Below, one piece after another: positions 1-11,200 of a DNA stretch of 64,000 bases. The notes below the pieces were generated by a model. The model saw nothing but the letters and a program-made list of their open reading frames with translations, was not told the DNA's origin and made no database searches. This stretch comes from Parapristionchus giblindavisi. Taxonomy: Eukaryota; Nematoda; Chromadorea; Rhabditida; Diplogasteridae. The stretch's first letter is position 1. Every line of letters begins with the position of its first letter. The stretch is from the NCBI GenBank assembly GCA_943737045.1, contig CALSFV010000049.1, positions 703,001-767,000 of the forward strand. Reading direction: 5' to 3'. The position numbers were made by a program, and so were the translations under genes.

Positions 1-660
1 ATGTCGAATAATGCATGATAATACTTGTATTTTTTTGATCATGCAGGGATTTCAACACCAGAGATGGTGAGCAGTTAGAGAGACTGCTCACCAGTTGGAG
101 GGTGGCAATATAGGTGAGTGAAGAGACATTCTCGACACCATAGTGTTTACCCATATATGGAGATTTCGTACCTATTTACAAAAATACACAATCGTTCGAT
201 ACTACAGAGGTGTTTAAATCCAAGCATGACCGCGGATACAAGTAAAATCATGGCTATGAGCAGGGCCATTTCTTTGCAGATTTAACAGGAAATTTTCCAA
301 TTTTCGCGAGGCAAAGCTAAGTGCAAAGTCCAGCAAGGGAAGGCAAGGCCGTGCGCAAAAAGAATCAGTTTTTTCTTTGATTTTCGGCTTAAAGTGCTCA
401 AAAAAGGATCATACGATATTTATCTCAGTAGCATACTATATAAATGACCTAATTTAGTTGTTTTCCGTGAAACAACGAGTTTCAATGCTTTTAAAGTGTA
501 TAAAACCATCTTTTTTTCGAGCAAAAATCGAGCATTTTCCACCTGAACTTCTGAACAGCATTTTCCGCATTTTCTAGCATTTTCCGTTCTGAAGTTCTGA
601 ACACCGCATAAGACAAATGAAACAAATGGCAGAAGCCCTTTCGACGAAAAAATAAAGTAA
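1..660. other. Non-coding stretch, element debris
   Basis: No credible exon is visible. Positions 262-352 resemble the inner part of the short CATAGGTGG-family inverted-repeat element seen intact at 22,000 and 38,361, sharing the AAATTTTCCAATTTT core and the GGCAAGGC / GTGCGCAAA words, but the ends are lost. The remainder is AT-rich sequence that I do not recognise. Confidence 0.5.
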
Positions 661-683
661 GAAATGCCACTGACCGACAGAGA

Positions 684-785
684 CTAGGACTCCTTTCTTG
701 ACTTTCTCTTCTTCTTGTCTCCACCGGTAGTCTTCTGGGACTTGGCGGCCTTCTTCGCTTCCTTTACGGATGGCTTGGGTGGCAT
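684..785 (-). pseudogene. Histone H2B N-terminal fragment, truncated after 33 residues
   Basis: The frame from the ATG at 785-783 reads MPPKPSVKEAKKAAK followed by a Lys-rich tail ending RKSRKES, then a TAG stop at 686-684. This matches the basic N-terminal tail of animal H2B and is closest in wording to nematode H2B. A normal H2B continues into the histone fold (about 120 residues in total); here the stop falls where the family has the Tyr that follows KES, and no histone-fold sequence follows. The copy at 38,986 stops at the same codon, so the truncation predates the duplication of this block. No 3' stem-loop follows. I read it as a relic, although a tail-only peptide cannot be formally excluded. 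Confidence 0.75.
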
Positions 786-828
786 ACTGACGATGAGGGT
801 TCATTAGTGGCGAGGTGTTAGGGCTTAT

Positions 829-972
829 CGAGGACGTATGCATGAACGTCGGCAAACCGTTTGCCGACAAACGTGACGTCACAACCGTAGACGGAGGCGT
901 TTGCCAGAGTTCCTCCGTCTACGATTGTGATGTCACGTTTATCGGCAAACGGAGTTCAAGCACACGGCCTCT
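829..972. repeat. Palindromic MITE with CRE-like core, copy 1
   Basis: The ends read GAGGACGTATGCATGAACG and, inverted, a slightly decayed match at 955-972. Inside, the two arms each carry an AAACGTGACGTCAC-type word (one copy decayed) and a CGTAGACGGAGG-type word, so the whole 144 bp can fold back on itself. Three more copies lie at 24,362, 26,707 and 39,132. It sits just upstream of the truncated H2B start. Confidence 0.75.
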
Positions 973-2836
973 GAAGTCAGAATTATCAAACTGTATCAAA
1001 GTAAAACCATTGTAAAGGCGACAAATGCTTTCTCAACCTGCCGAAAAGAGATGCCGCAAAATAAACTGTAGAAAAAATCGTCAAACTGTGTGAATCGAGA
1101 ATTGACTTTATTTTCATTAATTTAGATTTATTACGCGAAAAAAATGTTGAAAGGAATTTAAAATTTATTTTTTTGTTTACAAAATGATCATTATCCATGG
1201 TAAAAGCTAAATTATTGCATGTTCTTGGCACTGTGCCAAGAAATATTTTCGTTGTCTTTCCTTTCGCGTCATCTCTCACCATCTCCCTCTTTCTCTAGTA
1301 TGTTCTAACCACGAATTCTTCCCACGCCGTGAGTGATCGGTCTTTGATCAGAGCAGAGACTGTGCAGATATGAGAGAGTGAGGAAGTGTGAGACAGGTCA
1401 GAGAAAGAGAGACATGATCCATAATTGTTTACTAATCAGTCCAATCGGTCTCGTTCTCTTCCCGCCTTTTTCACTATGCTATTGTTCATTTAATTTTGGT
1501 TTTCTTCTGCTTCTACTTAGAAATTTGTCCAGTCCCTTGAATCACTCTCTGCCTATCTTCGTCTCGCTTCCCTCTCCCTCTCCTTCTCTCCCTCTCCTTC
1601 TCGCCCTCTCCCTCTCTCCCTCTCCCTCTACCTCTCTCGGGATTTTCGGATGTTTGACCTATCTTTGAACTTTCTTTGTTCATTTGCGTATCGGCGTTGT
1701 TGTGTAGCCCTTCATAATGGTTAGTTCCATTTTAAACTAGATATTTGAGCTTTTATTTTTGTTTACTGGTCCTTCCTAATAATATTCTAAATTTGTGATT
1801 CTCCTCTTTGAGTTCAATCTCAGTTTCCTCTTCTTTCTTTGTCTATAAGAAAGTACGACCATAGGCCATTCACATTTAGCTTGGATATCCGTTTAAATCA
1901 ATTGAAATCTGCCACATTCCTACCTATTCCTATGTAATTTGTTCTTGTATCCCTATTCCCAATCCATATCGATTAGACGCGTCCTATGTACTTGTTTATG
2001 TGTGAGATCAGACTATGCTCTCTCCGATCCCCACACTCTCTCTTCACATTTTCTCCTTCTCTAACTAACTATTTCACCCACTCTGGTATTTCAAATCTTT
2101 AAGTCTACTTGAAATATGCCACTAACTTGAAGTAAACTTCCAAGTCTACTACAAGTGAAAATAATAAGCACGCTTCTAGTTTTGGAATACCAAAGTATCC
2201 CGTTATGTCTAGACTTATCAGTGACTAGTTCTAGTTTAGTTCAGTATGGTGAATCTCTCGTGGGACCGAAAAGTGTTCAACTAATCACTGATAAAAACCG
2301 TCGCGCTTAAGATACACTGCCCTCTCTACTGTTTATTTTGTAATTTCGCCACAATTGCTTGGAAATCTGTTTAAATTCGTAATCGAATCGAGATAGACAG
2401 CGTTATCGATCGATTGCAAGGGAACAGAGTATGGGACAAGAGTGGGTGATCTACCCTCTCGCTCCGTTCAATCGACCCCAGTCTCTTTCTTCTATCTTCT
2501 CTCTATCTCGACCTCCTTCCCAGTCTCGTTCATTGCTGTTGTTTGTCTGATTGTTGTTCATGCTTGCGTGTTTGATTTACTAGTGGTGCATAGCTTTTCT
2601 TGGTAGTTCTCAAGCGTACTTCATTGCTAGGCCACTTTGTTTTAAGCTTAGATTAATGCATGTCAGTCGGCATTTCATTCAATGTGATATTGATTTCGGT
2701 ATATCACTCGTTCATAAATATTATTGATTTATTTTCCACGTATACTTGTGTCACACACATCCTAAGTATCTTTGACGTTTACAGTGCCTCCTCTCCCATC
2801 CCATCCGCACTCAATCTTCACACGTCCACACTGTAG
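973..2836. other. Non-coding stretch upstream of the LDLa gene
   Basis: Positions 973-1,200 belong to the duplicated block shared with 39,274-39,495. A 21-bp perfect palindrome (arms TTCTTGGCAC) lies at about 1,223-1,243. Positions 1,555-1,640 are a polypyrimidine tract built of CCCTCT units. The open frame across it is low-complexity and I do not call it a gene. The rest is AT-rich with no exon that I can support. Confidence 0.5.
2079..2196. repeat. Short AAGTCTACTT-family inverted-repeat element
   Basis: The ends are CTCTGGTATTTCAAA-like (left) and TTTGGAATACCAAAG (right), which are mutually inverted. The interior carries repeated AAGTCTACTT and ACTTGAAGTAAACTT words. The same words make up the larger element at 17,985-18,450, so the two belong to one family. 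Confidence 0.5.
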
Positions 2837-4895
2837 AGGGCCCATCCTGTTGAGCCGGAGTTTGGTCGTCACGGAGAGTACAGTACTGGAAGAACTGCTG
2901 TTGAGGTTTGATCTTTGATCTTTGATCTTCTTGATCTATGATAACTTTGATTTTCGCTCTGTATCACAAACCATCAAATCCTTTTTTGGTTCGTCAGCAT
3001 TCTCAAAATCGATTAGCAATTATTGATTAGTAACTAATCATTGATTTATTTACTATTTTCAGGCATTCCGTCAGGGCGCATACACTACACCCACCAACAT
3101 GTACCATGGTAACGGGGAAACCAGCGGGTCCATGTGAGTCATTGCGGTAGTCATCCATCTGACCCACTGAACTACCGTATCCCAAGTGTAATCCTACCGA
3201 ATTCTGCAGGAGTCTCTGGATAAAGATGCAGATGCATGCGGACTCGCTGAGGGACGCGATGGGCGACAAGTGCTGCCGATGTCTGCACCATGTGAGTTTA
3301 GGCGGCTACAGTACCCACTTACACAACGCAGTTAATCACGAACTGACTTTTCCAGATGCCGTCGTTCGTGCTGATCATCACGATCATAGTCGTCATCGGT
3401 CTGGTAATAGCGGCGGTCCCCATCGCCTTCATTCTCATCTCGAACAGTAGTAGCGGCGAGAATTCAGAGGCGTAATCGCGACCCGGAGGAGTCGTGTTCC
3501 ACGTGGGTTACTTAAGATCTAGACGCGACTTTAGGCGTTTAAAGTCTTACGTTAAGCGTTTTTAGTCGCGCTAAATCATAAGCCTATGGCAAAACAAACA
3601 ATAAGCATATGGCTTTCGAATGAGCTATAAATGATCACTCTTAAAATGCATAAGAATCTCCTTGTAAGGTCTGTAATGTTTTCAGCCGATTCGACACGGA
3701 TTTGTCTGGCCCGGCTACAACGAGAACACCGACATGGATCACGAAGATGTAAGGCTGGAGATCAAAGATCACAGATCAAAGATCAAAGATCAATCCACAC
3801 TTTTAGATGCACGATAGTCTTCGAGACTTCTCGGCATCTGCGCTCTTCCCACCCAACGTCTCGCTGTGCATGGGATTCGGATTCGCTTGCACGTCACGGT
3901 AGGTATGCGCGAAGTGCTTTGTATTATCGATCGGAACCACTGAACCATGCCTTTTAACCAACTGAATTTTGGCCTGGTTCATTGATCTTTGAAAGAGATC
4001 CATTCTCTGCTCTGATATTTTGAACTTTTGGGTTGTTTGATTGAAATTTAAAGACACATCCCGAGATAATTGGAAACTCTTCACTCTGGCAACGAAAGCG
4101 AGAGAATATTGCCAGCGAGGAGAGTTTCAAATTAGCTCGGGCTGCTGTGCCTTTAAACTTTAAATCATTTGCTCATTTATCTTATGCAGAGCATCATCAT
4201 CTCTACTACGCAACGCTGTGATGGAAAGGCTGACTGTGAGGACGGATCGGACGAGATGAGCTGTATAGGTATACGGTATTTTATAAATACTGTAGTTTCT
4301 AAGGATACGGTATTCTATAGTTATGTGGTAGTACTGTACTTAACACATGAAGTGCGTCAGCACCGAACTGAATTACAGAATGCCAGACGCCGTTCTGGTG
4401 CGAGAGCGCGCGCTCGGCCAGCGCCAACAACGTTCTTGCATACTGCCTCTGGTGTGGTGTCGTTCGACATTTGATGTGGTAAACGTCGCCTTGGTTCATG
4501 TACGCCACAGGCAACAAGTGCGTCGCCAAGGAGGCCAAGTGTGACGGAGTACGCGTCTGTGACGATGGCAATTGACGATAAAGAGTGCACGCAGGTTCGT
4601 GAAGTGTTCTTTGATCTTTGATCTTTGATCTTTTAGAGCTAATCTTTGATCTTTGCAGTGCCCTGCGTCTGCGCTTCACTGTTTGAAGGACAAGCGCTGC
4701 TTCCCCAGCATCGTCCGTTGTGATGGTGTTCCCGACTGCTTTGATGGCAGTGACGAGTCTAACTGCACTTGTGATGGTAAGTGGGCGGAGTCTATCGATT
4801 TGTGGACGTGGCCTAATTAAATTTTGCCCTTCAGAATGTACGGGTGGCCACACGGAGACGTACACATGCGAGTCGACTCCCCATTGCTTCAAGAG
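2837..4895 (+). pseudogene. Type II membrane protein with LDL-receptor class A repeats, disrupted
   Basis: Ten exons can be chained with GT-AG introns: 2,837-2,905; 3,063-3,133; 3,210-3,291; 3,356-3,469; 3,686-3,748; 3,807-3,898; 4,192-4,268; 4,511-4,594; 4,659-4,776; 4,835-4,895. Exons 1-3 encode a hydrophilic N-terminus ending CCRCLHH. Exon 4 encodes a hydrophobic span (LIITIIVVIGLVIAAVPIAF) and lacks a signal peptide, implying type II topology. Later exons give LDLa repeats with calcium-binding cores such as CDGKADCEDGSDEMSC and CDGVPDCFDGSDESNC, plus the start of another. LDLa repeats bind ligands or proteins extracellularly; corin-like serine proteases share this layout, but no protease domain is visible. 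Lesions: exon 4 runs into TAA at 3,473 with no good donor; exon 8 has a one-base insertion after DDGN; nothing matching follows exon 10. It could be a sequencing or model error rather than decay. Confidence 0.72.
4070..4131. repeat. Short hairpin element (GGAGAGTT family), intronic
   Basis: The left arm GGAAACTCTTCACTCTGGCAA and the right arm TTGCCAGCGAGGAGAGTTTC are inverted around GAAAGCGAGAGAATA. It lies in the LDLa-gene intron between exons 6 and 7. Relatives are at 4,974, 6,350, 12,986 and 61,406. Confidence 0.65.
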
Positions 4896-5520
4896 GTGCA
4901 ATATTCGATTTTTTGGTCTTTGATCTTTGATCTTTGTAGTCTCTTAGTACTAATTAAAGGCGCACACCAATCTAATTTGACTCCCCGCTCTGGCAACACT
5001 CTATCGCAAACAATAAAGCGAGAGTATTGTCAAAGAGGAGAGTTTCCAATTTGTTCGATGTATGACTTTAAAATAAACCAACTAAAATAACTAAATATTT
5101 CAATGAAAGAGATGTCTTCTGGTACTGGTAGGGTCCTGGACATGCAGTAATTCGTGACAAAGCTGAAATCGTTGAATAAGCCTGATTCTATCATTCTTCA
5201 GGGCGTCTTCGTCGTTGTTGCTGATGACGTCGTCAGAAGGAGAACTCGACCATTTCTGATGATCAGCGCTATGGAGGAGGATCTTGCTGTTTATCCACAA
5301 TCAAGCAGCATTGCGTCCTGTTACTTGGATCTCATCTTCCGAAATAATAAAGAATTTGGGGTTGTTAATGTTTGAATTCGGTGTCCAAGCCCGCGAATAT
5401 AAATAGGTGGAGTCGGCATCGTTATATAAATAGGGTTTAAAAAAATGGGCGGAGCCATGCATCGGTATATAGGAACGGGTGCGAGTGAGTATATCTAGAT
5501 CCTTTGACACATGAGACAAT
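4896..5520. other. Region downstream of the LDLa relic
   Basis: A second GGAGAGTT hairpin lies at 4,974-5,052. An acceptor-like TTCTTCAG at about 5,202 opens a frame to a TGA near 5,372, with an AATAAA overlapping its end (5,346). It could be a last exon, but the preceding phase and the expected LDLa residues do not match, so I do not join it to the gene. Confidence 0.4.
4974..5052. repeat. Short hairpin element (GGAGAGTT family)
   Basis: The arms ACTCCCCGCTCTGGCAACACT and its inverted partner ending GAGGAGAGTTT flank the loop ATCGCAAACAATAAAGC. It is diverged from the copy at 4,070 but has the same architecture. Confidence 0.65.
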
Positions 5521-5521
5521 A

Positions 5522-5604
5522 GGGACCCATGGTCTAGTGGATAAGAGCTCGGACAATCAACCGGATCGGTTGGTCGGCAGAAAGGTTCAATCCCCCGAGA
5601 AGGA
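5522..5604 (+). pseudogene. tRNA-like sequence (A and B boxes)
   Basis: TGGTCTAGTGG at 5,530-5,540 fits an RNA polymerase III A box and GGTTCAATCCC at 5,584-5,594 fits a B box, at tRNA-like spacing. GATCCTT (5,498-5,504) and AAGGATC (5,600-5,606) are complementary. The D, anticodon and T stems do not form properly, so I read it as a tRNA-derived relic or SINE head and assign no anticodon. Confidence 0.35.
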
Positions 5605-5606
5605 TC

Positions 5607-7119
5607 AGCAAAAGAAATCATCTCCCAATCGTGACCAATCATTTTTGCTATTTTTCACTTGATGCATTCTCGCTCTCTCTGCGTTAACGTCTAGTGAGTG
5701 ACAGATTTCCCATAGAATAATCGTGAATCGTGAACTAACTTTTTTTATAAACATTTTATTTCAGTGAGTTTCACATCAAGTAGGGGTAAAACAACCACGC
5801 TGGTAATATAAGCTTCGAATTTCGACAGATGTTAGCTAATGAATTGAGATGAAAGTTTACCTAGGTGGGATATTACGGTCGGATGTAAAGAGAGAGAGGC
5901 AGATAGTTGACCTGGGTATGGGATACCTAATCAAATGGGAAGAAGGGATATTCAGAGTGTCATAGCAGCGCAATGATTAATGATTTATGTTTGAACAAGT
6001 TAAACAAATAGAATCCTTGGATTTAGATTCATTTTATTCAATTGGTACAGCAAAAAAAGCTCAATGAACGTGCCTCAATTTTTCCGATCAATTAATTGAA
6101 AATTCCCGATGAAAGTCGGTCAGTGAGTGTGGTTGGGGGGAATGAGAAGGCCTAGCCACTTGATATGGTCAAAATTGCAAATTATCGTGATCTACCCTAA
6201 AAATAATCATGACTCGGAGCGAATAAAGGAAGTTAGAGAGAGAGGAATGGGAGATAGGAGAGGGAGAAGAGATAGAAGATGGAGAGAGAAACAGAGAGGC
6301 AGAGAGTGAGGAGAGAGCGCGCACGACTTTTAAAGGAAAATGCCACGCTAATTTTGCTCTCCGCATTGGCAATACTCTCTCGTAGACAAAGAAAGCGAGG
6401 GAGTGTTGTCAGAGCGGAGAGTTACGGAAACTTCTCTCCCACATTCATAATCTGTGGTATTTCCATCTCATCAACGCACGTATAGGTCTACAAAGATGGA
6501 CATTGAGAGACTAAGTACACATCTACATCAACATATCAACTAACGAAACTTAGATTTTTGCGGGAAAGAAGTCACCCCTCGTCTGCTCCCATCAACGCAC
6601 ATCTATACATAGATTTAGATAGACATTGATAGAATGACTAAGAACACATCTGAATCATCATATCGACTAACAAAACTTTTAAAATTGTATTCTCGATATG
6701 TAAATAGTTGTTCGACATGAACTATCACCCACCTCTCACTGATTTGAACTGAAATATTACGTCAAAAATACGAGGCGGATTGTTGGATAGGATAACAAAC
6801 GTATATCTAGATTACTGTAATCTACCTTGACTACAGTAACATCCTAATTCATGCTCTCACATAGAACCCTATACATACTTAGATCCGTTTATCTCTCACA
6901 AAACAGAAACGGGCATTGCAGAGGCACAGGTTTTACTTCCAAACTTCGGTAGTCGACCCGACTCTACCGTAAAATCTGAGTGAGTGATCTCAAAACCACA
7001 ATGCTAAACTCAGCTGACAACTAATTTCGATCATCGATTAGATACACAGTCAATAATTGAAATGCACGAGATTATTTATAGACATATTTGAGATCAAACT
7101 TAGTTCGGAATAGGATTGT
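5607..7119. other. Non-coding stretch with purine-rich tract
   Basis: Positions 5,811-5,905 match 40,047-40,158 in the duplicated block. Positions 6,225-6,320 are a GA-rich tract. From about 6,320 to the H2A relic the sequence is a diverged second copy of 12,960-13,730 and 61,380-62,150, so histone relic and upstream sequence travelled together. I see no exon here. Confidence 0.5.
6350..6424. repeat. Short hairpin element (GGAGAGTT family)
   Basis: The left arm GCTCTCCGCATTGGCAATACTC and right arm GAGTGTTGTCAGAGCGGAGAG are separated by TCTCGTAGACAAAGAAAGCGAGG. It is part of the H2A cassette that recurs at 12,986 and 61,406. Confidence 0.65.
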
Positions 7120-7135
7120 GGCCCTAAAGAGGGCC
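7120..7135 (-). promoter_or_regulatory. Histone mRNA 3' stem-loop
   Basis: On the minus strand this reads GGCCCTCTTTAGGGCC followed by ACAA: the six-base stem and four-base loop bound by stem-loop-binding protein in metazoan replication-dependent histone mRNAs. It lies about 40 bp beyond the H2A stop and supports that identification. Confidence 0.85.
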
Positions 7136-7175
7136 GTTGGGTTCTGGGTTTAGCCGTGACTGCTAAGCGAGGCGT

Positions 7176-7378
7176 TTATGCCTTTTCTCCGGCAGTCTTC
7201 TTGTGGAGAAGAACGGCGTTGATGTTGGGAAGAACACCTCCTTGAGCGATGGTGACTCCAGCCATGAGCTTGTTTAGCTCCTCGTCGTTGGGGACGGCAA
7301 GCTGGAGATGGCGAGGGTTGATTCTGGTCTTCTTGTTGTCACGAGCGGCGTTGCCAGCGAGCTCGAGAACCTCAGCAG
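7176..7378 (-). pseudogene. Histone H2A C-terminal exon, 5' part missing
   Basis: The minus-strand frame starts at a plausible acceptor (TTTTCAG at 7,385-7,379) and reads [19 protein letters not shown], then the rest of the H2A C-terminal half, ending KKTAGEKA and TAA at 7,178-7,176. It covers roughly the last 67 of about 125 residues. Two positions depart from the usual H2A wording: Pro replaces Arg in [11 protein letters not shown], and His replaces Pro in VLLHKKT. No first exon appears in the following sequence, so I call it a relic, but the intact splice site, frame and 3' stem-loop mean a distant upstream exon cannot be ruled out. Confidence 0.78.
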
Positions 7379-8278
7379 CTGAAAATATTGATTGATTGAT
7401 TGAATAATCGGATAGATGTATTTAACGATTAAATGAATTAGTAAAAGGCGAAAAATTTTCTCGGATAATTGCAGAGGATCCAGAGATAGTATTGTCTACT
7501 GACCCTATAGGTCTCCCTCTCCCTATAGGTCACTCTCTCCCTCTCCCTCCGTCTACTTTCCTCGTGGCTATTGATCGTGGATATAGTGGCATTAAGAAGG
7601 TAGGCAGGGAGAGTGCTGACTGTATCATGATATAAAAACTCTTTAATAAATAAATCTCTTTATGATATACGATAAATATAAATGTGTTCTCGTCCCTTGA
7701 TCGAGTGTTGTACCGTATACCACACAGTTCGATGATTAGTCAATTGGGACACATTGACGATTTCATTATTTTTTATAATTAATTTAACAAATAATTCACC
7801 ATTAAATATTCGATTTCTTGCGCTTAAAAATCGTAACAATACGCAATCAATATAATATCATAAAAGTAGAGAATATAAATGGGCCGATTTTTCGCAATGG
7901 CCTTAACAATACAAACTAAGTAAATGAATGATATATCGATGATTTTACCTACTTTGACGTACTTTTTTCGTCTAATAATCATGAACACATGACTGGAATC
8001 CAATATAAACGTATTCAGAGGTTTAGGAGCAGTTAGAAAAATCACGTGGACGACGTCATCTGAAGTCTACCAGCCATGTCCTCTATGCGAAAACACACGT
8101 TTGTGAAAGAATCAGCTCGATCGGAGAGAAAAATGTTCATCGACGAAGACGACGTCTGAAGGCGTCGTCAGATGACGTCCGTCTGAAATCTAGCTTCAGA
8201 AGGTCTGATAACCATATGTTCCAAGTTTGACGTCAATCCGTCAACGTTGAGGACCTCTTCTCTCTATAGAATCCACTA
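7379..8278. other. Non-coding flank shared with 40,376-41,226
   Basis: From 7,438 the sequence matches the other duplication copy closely. It contains a pyrimidine tract with CCCTATAGGT words (7,500-7,560) and TGACGT-rich sequence around 8,130-8,240. No exon is recognisable. Confidence 0.55.
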
Positions 8279-11200
8279 GAAAAATATTCTAGTCCTGAAA
8301 TAGTTAGCAATAGTTACCTGTACAAAAAATGACCAGGCTGGTCGTTTTTTGTCCAGTTAAATAACTACTTGGTTATTGAAAATCAGTTATAAAGAAATCC
8401 GAGCCACGTGTAAAAGAGCTTTTAACTAACCATTAGTTGTTTAAAAGGGCTTAAATCTAAGCGCGGAGGTAGTCGAAAATAGCGTGAAAAAGAGGTAGGG
8501 TTCATTAGTTGAATGTTCCTAGGATTACGGGGAAATCGCGCTATTTTCTATATTGCAGCTTTATGCATAAATTAGGGAAAAATCGCGCTATTTTCTATCG
8601 CAGCATAATGTATAAACTACCGGGAAATCACGCTATTTTCTCAATTGCAATACAATAGAAAAATACGGGAATTCACGCTATTTTCTCAATTGCAATACAA
8701 TACAAAAAATAAGGGAATTCACGATATTTTGTCAGTTGCAATTATGCTAATTAAGTTTTTTTCGATTAATATATAAAACAATATTCTAGGTAGATAATAA
8801 TTATTGATTGGTCTCATCATTCACAAAAGTGATGATATCAATTCCGATCATCTTTAAATGAGGCCGCTTGCGTAAGAATCAACGAAAATCAGTGAATTCT
8901 GGCACAATCAAAAATCAAATTTTGGGGATCGGGGGTTCTCAAGGGTGCTGATGACGATGGTCATATTCATTTTGCACGTAGAGAGACGGTTGAGGTCTGA
9001 CGACGCCGCATTGAAATCGAGTTTTTAGTCATTTCTCGTCACACGATGATGCTCAATTTTACAGACTATATCTTACGGGGCAGAATCTGATGGCGATCAC
9101 GCCTGTCTAATTCATTTTTCATGAAAAAAGAAAAAAAATTCAGCCAATTTGCAGAAGATATTTTCGAGAAAATCAACTTTAAGTGTAATCATTTTGCCGC
9201 TGGAATGGATGCAAGAGGCGAGAGAGTGTGGTGGTGCGAGAAAGCAGAGAGGAATTGTCTTCCGTCTACCCCCTTCCTTCCGCTTTCTCTCGCATTGACA
9301 GATAAAGGAGAGGAGGGGGAGTTCACGAACAAATACAATACTCGAAAAATAAATATAAAATCAAACTATTATTATCCCGCGTCTCTATACAACACATGAA
9401 ATCTGTAAAAATCGAAATTGGAGCAGTTTTCCTTTAATAACTCGAAAACGGCTTGATATAACAATTTGGAAAATTGTACACTCCTTTTCGAGAGAATCAT
9501 TTCTATATTTTTTTTGAAAAGGAAGTTGGACAACGTTGAAGTGAGATATGTTCGAAAAACGGAAAGTGATCAAAATCGACAAAGTCCATGAGCTATCTAG
9601 TAATCGACCCTGGGGGCCAAGAGATACGTGCAATGAACTAGATAGTAATATTGTGCGTCGTTTGAAGACATAATTTTTGCACTACAACGGATGGGGTCAA
9701 GAAAATATTTTCGAGATAACTTCACTTTTTTTATCAAAAAAAAGTGTTTTTCGCGTTTTTCGCCCTAAAGATGACTTAGCAGCGAACGGCTCATCATCAA
9801 CTTTTTGGAGTGCATTAGTAGACGATTCGAATGACACCTATCGGCTCAATTTACGATGAAAATGAACCGAGTTATGATCATTTTCAGGGTAGAACACAAA
9901 AAATCGATAATCCACAATTTTGGCCAAATAAAGCGGCTAGGTCTTCTCATGACCCCTAACCACACCCACTGACCGACTTTCATCGAAATCGGAGAGAAAA
10001 AAATTTCATAGTGGCATTGCCGGACGTTTTTGCTACACTTTTACAGGAGACCCGTGATAAGTCATTGAAAAGGCTCCAGACAACGTTTTTAATTTATACT
10101 ATTTATTCAAAAGTTACGAAAAAGTAGAGTACATTTTCCTCGTTTTACACACCACTTCGCCACTTTTTCGTTTCATTTATTTTCATCTCATGACTTTAGG
10201 ACACTGCATAAATATTTGTAATTATAAGGGTCTGTTTGTGATTTCGTGGAATTTCAGTTGATCATTCAAGAATCTGTTGTACATCGAAAATCAAAATAAT
10301 GGTAAGTTGCAAGTGGGAGCTTTATATTTTTTAATGTAATGTTGCCTGATAGGTATGCGTACCTCCTTTATTCTGTATATTTATCGAAGAAATTCATTGA
10401 TCAGAGTAGATTCTAATTGATTTTTCAAAATATGAAACAATGTTGCAAAATCTCACCAAAATCAGCAGTGATCTCACGCTGAATAACAGGATTAAGCTTT
10501 ACCCTTTACACTTTATATTTATCGGGGGATGGGGGGAGGGAGAGAGAGAGTGGAGAAGGAAAGATAGAAGGAGAGAGAAGGGAGGGAGCGAGCGAGAGAA
10601 GTAGAGGGAAAGGGAGAAGAGGTTTCAGAAAAAAAGGGTCAACAAAATACTATATATTAGGGATAAAATACAAAACCACAGCGAATTAACCATAGTGTAC
10701 TGATTTTTCATATGAGATTTGTGAGAGGCGGTGTTGTGGTAAAAGCGGCACTAGGTCGAAGGAGAATCGATGAATAATATCCGATTGGATTATAAACATT
10801 TTCATATGAGAGACAAGCGCTTATGAATAGACAAAGTATGCAAATGGCTATAATCCAGTCGGTTATTATTCATCGATTCTCATCCGAACTAGTGCCGGTA
10901 AAAGCGTATACGGTTGCAGCGCATACCATTACATTTACACTTGAATAACTGCATCGGCTTGTTTAGTGTTGCTATCTCATTGTCTGCACGGTTGCCCGCT
11001 CTTTTCTATACTAACTCGTTAATTCATTAACTACAGTAGTTACTCTTTCCAAATAATCAATCAATACTCGACAGATATCTGACATCATTCGTAGGTTAAA
11101 GGGCTACTTCCTCCAGATATATGGGACCCGTTGCTGGAAAACAAGGGACTGGATATATAATATACTAGCCGTGAGCAATGTTCTGAGAGTTTCTCGAACT

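Noticed and set aside
1378..1668. A 96-residue open frame rich in Ser, Pro and Leu
   Set aside because: It is produced by a CCCTCT polypyrimidine tract, with no other coding feature.
5203..5372. Terminal exon of the LDLa gene
   Set aside because: An open frame and AATAAA exist, but no donor and phase combination links it to exon 10, and the expected CDGxxDC pattern is absent.
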